Source of the DNA: Seriola aureovittata
Taxonomy: Eukaryota > Chordata > Actinopteri > Carangiformes > Carangidae
NCBI RefSeq assembly: GCF_021018895.1
Contig: NC_079385.1
Coordinates: forward strand, 1,161,303 to 1,225,302
Length of the DNA stretch: 64,000 bases
Direction: 5' to 3'
A program made the position numbers and the translations under genes. Position 1 is the stretch's first letter. Each line of letters begins with the position of its first letter. The notes under the pieces are model-generated. The model was not told where the DNA came from. It did no database searches and saw only the letters and a list, made by a program, of their open reading frames with translations. Positions 56,395 through 64,000 of this stretch are shown piece by piece.

Positions 56395-56689
56395 ATACTG
56401 CTTCTAACCTAGGTGATCAAAGAAGACTCCACCCTCCAGGTCACTTTACCCTCCAGAACAAGAATGAGCTGCCTAGAAACAGAAATCATGGAAACCTAAA
56501 GACGGGCAAGGGGACCGTCACAGAACCTGGGACCCAGAAATTCACCTCGCTCCTCATACCAATAACCAGTGAGAGACTTCAGCTTTTAATTATCGATACA
56601 CTTGAAAATAATTTCCTAAAAAATGTGGTCCAGCCAGGGATCTGAAACAGGGACCATTCACTGAATATGTTTCTTAACTTTTTTTTTTT

Positions 56690-56888
56690 CATTATGGCCA
56701 AAAATGTATTTTGTGAGGTCACACTGACCTTGACCTTTGACCCTTGACCACTAAAATCTCATCAGTTCATCCTTGAGTCCAAATTAATGTTAGTGCCCCA
56801 TTAGAAGAAGGTCTGTCCAGACGTTACTGAGATATCACATCACAAGAATGAGACGGACAGACAACCTGAAAACATAATGTCTCCCAGA
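56690..56888 (+). repeat. DR1-bearing dispersed repeat, copy 4
   Basis: Contains tgaccttgacctttgaccc (56725-56743), atcagttcatccttgagtcc, agacggacagacaacctgaa and cataatgtctcc, in the family's order. Confidence 0.8.
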
Positions 56889-57431
56889 CATAAAAAAGAC
56901 TGCAGAAAGTAGTAGTCACGGTTACATATATATATATAGCTATGTGCAACATGATATGTAATAACAGCATATACTGTGTGTGTGTGTGTGTGATGCTCGC
57001 TTTCTACACAACAGCTGGAGTGTGAATAACATAAGTCACATTTCCAACAAAAACACAGAGTAACATTCTGTTGGTTAATCTCACAGACAGATGCTGAGAT
57101 TGTTTGTTGTTTAATGTTGTGATTCACCAGATTCCCACAATGTCAGCTTCATGTGTTTTCCATTGTGGGTGTGAGTGGTTTTAATTGTACAGTGTCTTCT
57201 CTCTAGTCAGGTTTAAACACCCTGTGGCTGCTCTCCTTACTTTCCTCACTGTCTGACTGACTGGCACTAAAACCTCATATTGTTGAATAATTTTCTACTC
57301 TCAAAACGGTGGGAAAAAAGCCCATGATAATATTTCTTCACATGAAACCAGTTTCTGCCACCAAACAACTAAACAGACTCAAAGTAGTTGTTGTTAAGGG
57401 GGAATTTTCTCATCTAAGACTATCAGCCATA

Positions 57432-57433
<2 letters not shown>

Positions 57434-57499
<66 letters not shown>
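57434..57499 (+). repeat. (GA)n microsatellite, 66 bp
   Basis: Perfect GA dinucleotides. Confidence 0.98.
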
Positions 57500-57504
<5 letters not shown>

Positions 57505-58049
57505 TGCATACACAGAATAAAAATGACTAACCACAGCTAACAGCCCAGGGATTATAAATCACTACAATTTGTCTTGGTGATTTAAGGAACATATTTTTTT
57601 ACTGCACCATTTGTAACTTATATCAAATGCCCTGACTGCGTTGTTTAAATCAACTATCTGCTGCAGTGAGAAGATTGTCCCCACACACACACACACACAG
57701 CCAGGCGCTGGTTAGCGGCCTGTCTCCCTCAGGGTGGACTGAAAACAGGCAGCGCATCCCGATGTAAAGCTCAAGGGCGGAAAAACATGACAAGAAGAGA
57801 AAGATATTCAATAAGCTGAAAACTGCATCTGAGCTATTTAAATATATTCGCATGAAATCATAAATAAAAGCACTTAATAGTGAGTCTGTGGTGACTAGTC
57901 ATCAGAGCCCTCTTCTTCACATGGATAACTGAGATAACTGGATTGAATGGTTGATGATTGACTCAATCCTTTCAGTTCAATGTCTTTTTTAAAGCGGCCA
58001 CTAGTGACCACATGTTTCGGCTTCTATATAAAGTGGCTTAAAGATGCTG

Positions 58050-58230
58050 ATAGACCGACTGTCTGCTACCTGCTCAGCAGCAAACAGCAGGGAGAGAGAG
58101 GGTTACAGATTTACTGGGGACTGTTAGTGGAGCATTTAGCAGCTAAAGAGCCAGATATTTCCCTCAGGCCAAAACGCAGCCAAGAAACACAGCCACAAAC
58201 AGTGATTTCCAGGTTCAAGTCCTTCTGAAC
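58050..58230 (+). repeat. Dispersed repeat fragment, same family as 41985-42125
   Basis: Shares ctacctgctcagcagcaaac and neighbouring sequence with 41985-42125. Confidence 0.55.
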
Positions 58231-58704
58231 ACAACAGGAGGAAGAGGCTCAATCGGCCAGACCTGACAAAGTCACCGCAGTGAGTTAAATTCTGTTTAAA
58301 AGAGTGAGAATCACTCACCTGCTACATCATCTCAAAACCTGCAGCAGCTCAGAAGTTCCACCATTAGTCGCCTCTTTATCTGATGTGAATGAAACTATCC
58401 TGAATGTCTCCAGTGAGTTTCATCAGGGTCGCTCAGAAGCATCCTCAGCACAGTGGGCCGGTACTCACTTCTTTATTTTACTCCTTAGCGTACTGTTACT
58501 TTTTCTGCCCTTCTCCATTTCAGGTTCTGGGCAGGTTCTTGTATTGACTTGTATTAATCCTAGCAGAGTGCATCCGAGCTTATTCAAAGTTCTCTGATGC
58601 TACATTTATTCACCAGAGTGTGTCCATAGGGATTTGCCAGTTTGATAATAAGAGACTGTCCACATACCTCCTCTGATAGATGTGGAGTAACTCCAGATCT
58701 GCAG

Positions 58705-58705
<1 letters not shown>

Positions 58706-58754
<49 letters not shown>
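58706..58754 (+). repeat. (CA)n microsatellite, 49 bp
   Basis: Uninterrupted CA repeats. Confidence 0.98.
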
Positions 58755-58756
<2 letters not shown>

Positions 58757-58949
58757 CAGTACACACATACATAATATACAGTATCAGATTAATACTGGCA
58801 GATGGTTTCCTTTGAGAAAATAAATGTACACAGTGAACACCAGCGATCTCTTTTATTCACTGTAGAAATTTAGAATTTAATTATGTTTTCTTTGTATCGA
58901 CTGATGCACAGCTGAATACTGGCACTTTTTTTCCAATTTAAGCACAGAT

Positions 58950-58990
58950 CTTGAGTTATTTTGGGATAAATAAAGTATCTATCTATCTAT
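58950..58990 (+). repeat. Retroposon-tail-like sequence
   Basis: ttgggataaataaagtatct followed by (atct)n is the kind of tail seen on fish non-LTR retroposons, to my recollection; the body is not recognised. Confidence 0.4.
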
Positions 58991-59301
58991 GAACAATTAT
59001 ATGATAGGCCCCGCCCACTTGCACTGGTCACATGACTTAGACACATAAACTTGATGACTTGACTTTCCAAAATCAGAAAAGACTGCAGTTTGACTTTGAC
59101 TTTAACACCAATGACTCATGGCTTCACTTCACTTCACTTACTTGATACCTTAGACCCAAACACTAAATACCAGTGTTTCCCATAGTTCTATTTATCTGTG
59201 GAGGACCGCCACAATAACAACATTGACAGCCATATATTGATTTTCCATGTTTCTTTGTCCTCCCCTCTGCTCTCTGCCTTGCGCAGGGCTGTATACTCCA
59301 C

Positions 59302-59359
59302 ACACATGCACACACACACACATGCACACACACACAAACACACACACACACACACACAG
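59302..59359 (+). repeat. (CA)n microsatellite, interrupted
   Basis: CA repeats with TG and AA interruptions. Confidence 0.95.
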
Positions 59360-60548
59360 CAGAGCAGAGAAGCTGCGATGTCTGGACAGCGAACCAGGTG
59401 AAGTGAAGATAACTCCTCTGGGTTAGACCCCTAATAAATATAATTGAAAGCAGCGATTCTGGTGTCAAGTCCTCTTCCACTCAACAGGGGAAAGCAGCGA
59501 CCAAAATGAAAACTGAGAGCGGCAACAAGCCAGTTTCAGGCCTCACGAAGCTGAGCAAAGTCACTGCATCTGATTCCGTTTAATGTGAGGCCAATCACAA
59601 ACATGTGTCCTCATTAAAATGGAAGCAGCATTTCAGTAATTGTGCAGTTCCACTTTACTTAAACTCTCATATGCTCTTGTTCCTCTTAGTAGTCTCTCCT
59701 CATTGAAAGTCATTTTTAATTTCTCATTTGGCAGAGACAGTAAAAGTAAAAATAATAATAATAATTATTATTATTATAACACAAAACAACACAGGACAGT
59801 ACATTTAATCTGAGATTTTGGTGTCTTATGTTGGTTTCTTTGTCCAGTTTTAAATGATCTAATCATATGACCAGAATTTAGCCAATCAAATGACTCTACT
59901 CACATTAAAGAGGGGCCCAGTCTTTCAAGACAAAATCATTTACCATTAACAAATACATTTCCTGATTGTGTTTGAAGAACCTAGTTCACTGGATCAGGAT
60001 TAGCAGCTACGAAACTAGTTTATGTGAAACACACTGAAGCCTTCACTCTCTGTGTTTTGGCCCAGAAACATAATTTATTGTAGCAGTGATGTCCACACCA
60101 GCTGCTGCACAGACACCTTTCCTCCATGGATGGTGGATGTTTTAAACACACTCCTATCCATCTGAAGCTCCTCTGCATTGCCTTTGTTATTTTCATTGGG
60201 GCCCCCCCATGCTAAAAATACATGCCTCGCTTTGCTACATGCTGAACGCAGCTTGTTTACAATGTGTTTCCAGTCCTTCAATACTATTTATTATTAAATT
60301 GAATATGTTCCAAAATGATACATGACAACCTATGCAGCCTCTGACCACAACCCAGCAGGAGGCACGGTCGTTACACACTGCTGAGTGGAATCAGTGTGGC
60401 TGAGCTGCGTTCACAGCACAGCAGGGAGGGATGCGCCCTCCAGCTGTCGGATGCTGTCGCCAAACGCTCCTCGTACTGCTGCCGCTGCTGAATCAGTTCA
60501 CTGGGTCAGATCAAAGCACAGGGTGAGAGAGGGCACTACTACTGGAAT

Positions 60549-60574
60549 ACACACACACACACACACACACACAC
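60549..60574 (+). repeat. (CA)n microsatellite
   Basis: Uninterrupted CA repeats. Confidence 0.97.
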
Positions 60575-60706
60575 ACGCGAGCGCGAGCACTGATCTGGGC
60601 TAAGAAAGACAAAATGGAAAGAGACAGACAAGCGGTTTGAGTATTGCAGATCTGTCATAAACAAAGATGCCCACAGGGTGAAACAGTCTACTTGTAGGGA
60701 TCTGCA

Positions 60707-60727
60707 CACACACACACACACACACAC
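60707..60727 (+). repeat. (CA)n microsatellite, short
   Basis: Uninterrupted CA repeats. Confidence 0.95.
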
Positions 60728-61961
60728 TCGGTTCAACCTCAGACAGAGGTCAAAAACCAGACAGAGACCAGTGGCACAGATAACTGTGTTGTTCAGTTCC
60801 TGTTGGCCAATTAATCACTATTATGATTAAGTATGAAAAAAAAATCCAGCGTCAGTCCAAGGTGACACCTTCAGATGCCTTGTTTTTGTCCAACCAACAG
60901 TCTAAACCCTGAAAATGTTCAATTTAAAACAATGTAAAACACATATAAGCAGCAAATCTTCACATTTGAGGATCTGGAACCATCAAATATTTGGGAATTT
61001 CTGCTTTAAAAAATTACAAGATTGAGTATGTGAAGGCTTTAGAATCACCTGGTTCTCTGCATTGATTGGTCATAAGATGTGATCTGATCTTCATCTAAGT
61101 CACAAATGTAGATAAACACAGTGTCCCTAAACTAACATCACATAAACAGTTATAACTCTGTGTCTCCATTGAACATTGAGCCATTAAACATTCACACAGC
61201 AGAACCTCTTCAGCTCAGTCCACAGCATCTCACACACATAGAGCTGCATGTTTTCCCTCAGTCTCATCAGTCCAGCAAACATGTTTCTGTAGAGTTGTGG
61301 AGAGGCAAACTTAAGATCAGTGATACAGCAGCTTCCTCTGCGGTGTTCATGGCAACAAGACTCCATGCTCCACGATGTGTGTGTGGTGGACTCATGAACA
61401 GAGATGTGAACCAGATCCAAGGAAATGAACCAAGAACTTCAAGTTGAAATAGAAAAAGCAGCTGGGAATTTCAGAACCCACTAAAATACACACGATGAAC
61501 CTCGTGTCTGCACTTAATAACTGACAGAAGTGCAGTACCTCAAAATAAGAACAGGAATGATATAGGCTCAGAAAATCCTGATTTTGTGCCTGTGACGTTT
61601 ATTCTAGTGGCATCCTCGTGTTAAAATTTCCCTTTGGCCAACACTTTGGTCTGTTACAAGTTATTTTAAAATTACTGCAATTAAATCTGCTGTATTTCTG
61701 GTCCACAGAGGATGGATCCAAGTGATTTTCATGACACCTCAAGCACAAGTTCCACTTGTATACGATAAATCTACTGAGCAGATTGATGTGAAATTTGCAG
61801 ACCACATTCCAGGAACAACTGAAATATTAATAACCTTGTAGTTTTTCCTGTAGCACCACCCTGAGGATAAAATTTACATTTTTAGCATTGCTTCAATAAT
61901 GAACATTATAGCCTTTCTAGTTCTTTAATTACCTACACGTTTCCCTGCAGCAAATGTACGT

Positions 61962-62007
61962 ACACACACGCACACACACACGCACACACGCACACACACA
62001 CACACAC
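61962..62007 (+). repeat. (CA)n/(CG) microsatellite
   Basis: CA repeats with several cg interruptions. Confidence 0.95.
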
Positions 62008-62085
62008 AGCTCCTGTTTCAGTCTTTGTTGCTGTGATTTCACTCCAGTTCGGCTTCATTCAGTGTGAATTGGCTCCAGTTCGACG

Positions 62086-62108
62086 CCCCCCCCCCCCCCC
62101 CCCCCCCC
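62086..62108 (+). repeat. Poly-C tract, 23 bp
   Basis: Uninterrupted C run. Confidence 0.97.
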
Positions 62109-63002
62109 ATCTGTGTGTTTTGAGAGATTATTTCAAATCTGTAGTGCTGTAACACGTCCAAGGCAAAGCAGGGGATTTCAAAAGCAAGTGCATACATGCA
62201 CACATAAACACCCATGCCTCTACATGTACAGCTTGCAGACACATTTGAGTCACAGCAATTTGGCTTCTTGAATCATATTTTGTGCCAATATTCAATATCT
62301 TTAATTTGGACCATTTTCTTGGCGAAACATCAATCAAAACCAGACTTGAGAGTTTCCTCCAGAAATTTCCTCTTGTGGGAAAAAGCTTCTGAAAAAGCAT
62401 TTAAACAGTTTTGGGAAACTAAAACCCTCCATTACAGCTGAAATCTTTCCCCACACGGCTGTCCTCTCCCGTGGAGAGAGGTAGCTTATTAATATTGCAG
62501 CAGTCAGCGAAGCCTGATACTGATGCTGATTATGTGTCTGATTTACATGAATGAAAATACAAACATGACGTCCACACTCCACACTCCGTCCTCAGCACAT
62601 TTTACCAGCACTCTCAGTCAGAGCAGGTGTGACCCGATGTGCTATGACAATTCAACCACCTTGTCTCTACAGCAGAGACTGTAGAAGGTCTATAATCTGT
62701 GCAGTGAGTCGAGGTATGACCACCAATCCCTCTGAGAGAGAGTCCTGCACAGGTCTAGGAGCTGGAACTGAACCACCATTCACAATTGTTTTCTAACTCA
62801 ATTCTACCTGACCTCACCCTCTGATATAAGACCTGTGAGCCAGCCTGTGTCACAAATCAAATAGGCTCTGGACAAATAAATCAATGGCAAATATAGTGAA
62901 GGCAAACAGCTTGGGAACCTTAAAGGAAATGAGAGGAAATCGAGTGTTTAACCTTGATAACATCCCTATGGTGCTTTTAGATAATACAAGACATATGATG
63001 AG

Positions 63003-63301
63003 TGACTGAGTGTTTCCACCTTGAACTGCAGTGAACCAATGACAGTCTCATAAAAACAGATTCAGACAGCCAGGGTTTCATACGTCACAATCCTGAGGAA
63101 CCAATCCTGTCAACTTGTGGGGACAGGGGGCGGGGCTAAATAAACCTGAAACCTTGTCAGTACAGAGATACAGAGATAGCATTAGCACAACCACTGCCAG
63201 TTACAAGCTAACAAACAACATTAGCAAATAAAAGATGCTAACTATGCTAATGGTTCTGATCCATCTGCTAGTCTCTGATTCTGGTCTCAACAGACTCCTC
63301 C
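63003..63301 (+). repeat. Dispersed repeat with promoter-like motifs, copy 2
   Basis: Starts tgactgagtgtttccacctt and matches the reverse complement of 20322-20007. It keeps aaccaatga, ggggcggggctaaataaacc and the end gactcctcc. Confidence 0.75.
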
Positions 63302-64000
63302 TTAATGCATGAAAAGCATGTTAAACAAAATTTTAATCATTGCCGAGGACTTTTGCAATTTAAAACTTTAACGGAACTTTAACTAGTACTTCAAAAAAAT
63401 AAAAAGATTTAACTAACTTTGTGTGTCTTTTGTTTGCTGCTCAACAGGTAGTGGGTTTGGATTCATCAGAGCTCTTTTAATTACAAGGCTGATGAGAGCT
63501 TTGACACTGAAATATTGATTGGTGAATCTTTAATGGTAAGAGACTACTACTTCCTGCCTCCTCTATTGGAGTATAGCAGATAATATATTTACTTAACCAA
63601 ACCGAACAATTACTCTGCTTGCTGGCTGTTAGCAGTAATAAAATAAAATGAGTTAGGTTACATTCTCACCGTAAGTGTTAAATTCATAGCAACTTCCAGA
63701 CGTCCAAGGTTGGACCCGTGGTATGGGACTTATTGCCTTTCAAAAAACTCACCACTAAATATGACTTAAGTAAAAAATATTTTGGAGCCTTTATTGATGA
63801 TGCAATGGTATTTCAGATGCTCCTCGCTGAGCATTTTACAGGCTACCGTCATATCAGAGGTGTGATGGATGGTGCAGGTGGCAGCAGACTTTAACATCAC
63901 ATCAGACACAGAAACTTCAAATGTTTGAATCACACTCATGAACACTGGTCCCTCCAGAGAACGGTCAGAGGTCTGGGATTCAGTGTTTAAACCCAAGGCA
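63302..64000. other. Intron 1 DNA to window edge, nothing recognised
   Basis: No repeat, exon or RNA gene was recognised. Confidence 0.4.

Larger units (their letters stand above)
54788..58049. other. Intron 1 DNA with simple repeats and one DR1-family copy
   Basis: Holds (GGGA)n, two (GA)n tracts and the repeat at 56690-56888. Nothing gene-like is seen. Confidence 0.45.
58231..63002. other. Intron 1 DNA with many CA microsatellites
   Basis: Contains (CA)n tracts at 58706, 59302, 60549, 60707 and 61962, poly-C at 62086-62108, and a palindromic (AAT)n/(ATT)n run at about 59750-59776. No exon is recognised. Confidence 0.45.
36676..64000 (-). other. Partial chst11 intron 1 (window edge), no exon seen
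   Basis: Everything upstream of exon 2 to the window edge is inferred to be first intron, since exon 2 enters with a split valine codon and the expected first exon (starting MKPALLEVMRMNR in human) was not seen on the minus strand. A divergent exon 1 could have been missed by eye. Open frames here come from simple repeats or have no protein-like composition. Confidence 0.6.

Noticed and set aside
36676..64000. chst11 exon 1 on the minus strand
   Set aside because: Sites reading ATGAAGCC (for example near 62054) do not continue into the expected tail and membrane segment.

Overview
This window looks like a piece of a ray-finned fish nuclear chromosome. It holds one interrupted vertebrate gene with GT-AG introns, dense (CA)n/(GT)n microsatellites, a Tc1-like DNA transposon, tRNA-derived SINEs, many small inverted-repeat elements and a solo LTR. 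There is no operon, CRISPR array or other prokaryotic architecture. A percomorph-type teleost is my inference from repeat content; the species cannot be named from sequence alone.

The only convincing gene is chst11 (chondroitin 4-O-sulfotransferase 1), on the minus strand. Three of its four inferred coding exons are present: a last exon at 11053-11677, a penultimate exon at 11797-12026 and a small exon at 36590-36675. Joined, they give 312 complete codons plus a split valine, matching residues 40-352 of the 352-residue vertebrate protein as I recall it. The first coding exon (cytoplasmic tail and membrane anchor) was not found and should lie beyond 64000. The window is therefore about 11 kb of 3' UTR or downstream DNA (1-11052), the 3' part of the gene with a 24.6 kb intron, and at least 27 kb of intron 1 (36676-64000).

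The rest is repeat-rich noncoding DNA. From left to right: a decayed Tc1-like element (1476-2790); two long foldback elements (4447-4789 and 8260-8637); a solo LTR with target-site duplication (13082-13620); a degenerate array of hairpins (14680-15140); a 79-bp local duplication (17475/18214); several SINE copies of one family; a family carrying nuclear-receptor-like DR1 sites; two minisatellites (21 bp at 38283-38895, 10 bp at 42126-42570); long C and G homopolymers; nested elements at 44211-44750 and 53613-54592; a 60-bp inverted-repeat-only element (54726-54785); and a pair of inverted repeat copies 43 kb apart (20007-20322 and 63003-63301).

No multi-gene system is visible. The points most worth checking are the 119-bp intron inside the chst11 catalytic region, the possible origin of the 10-bp minisatellite from a transposon end, the DR1-bearing repeat, and the repeat with GC-box, CCAAT and TATA-like signals.
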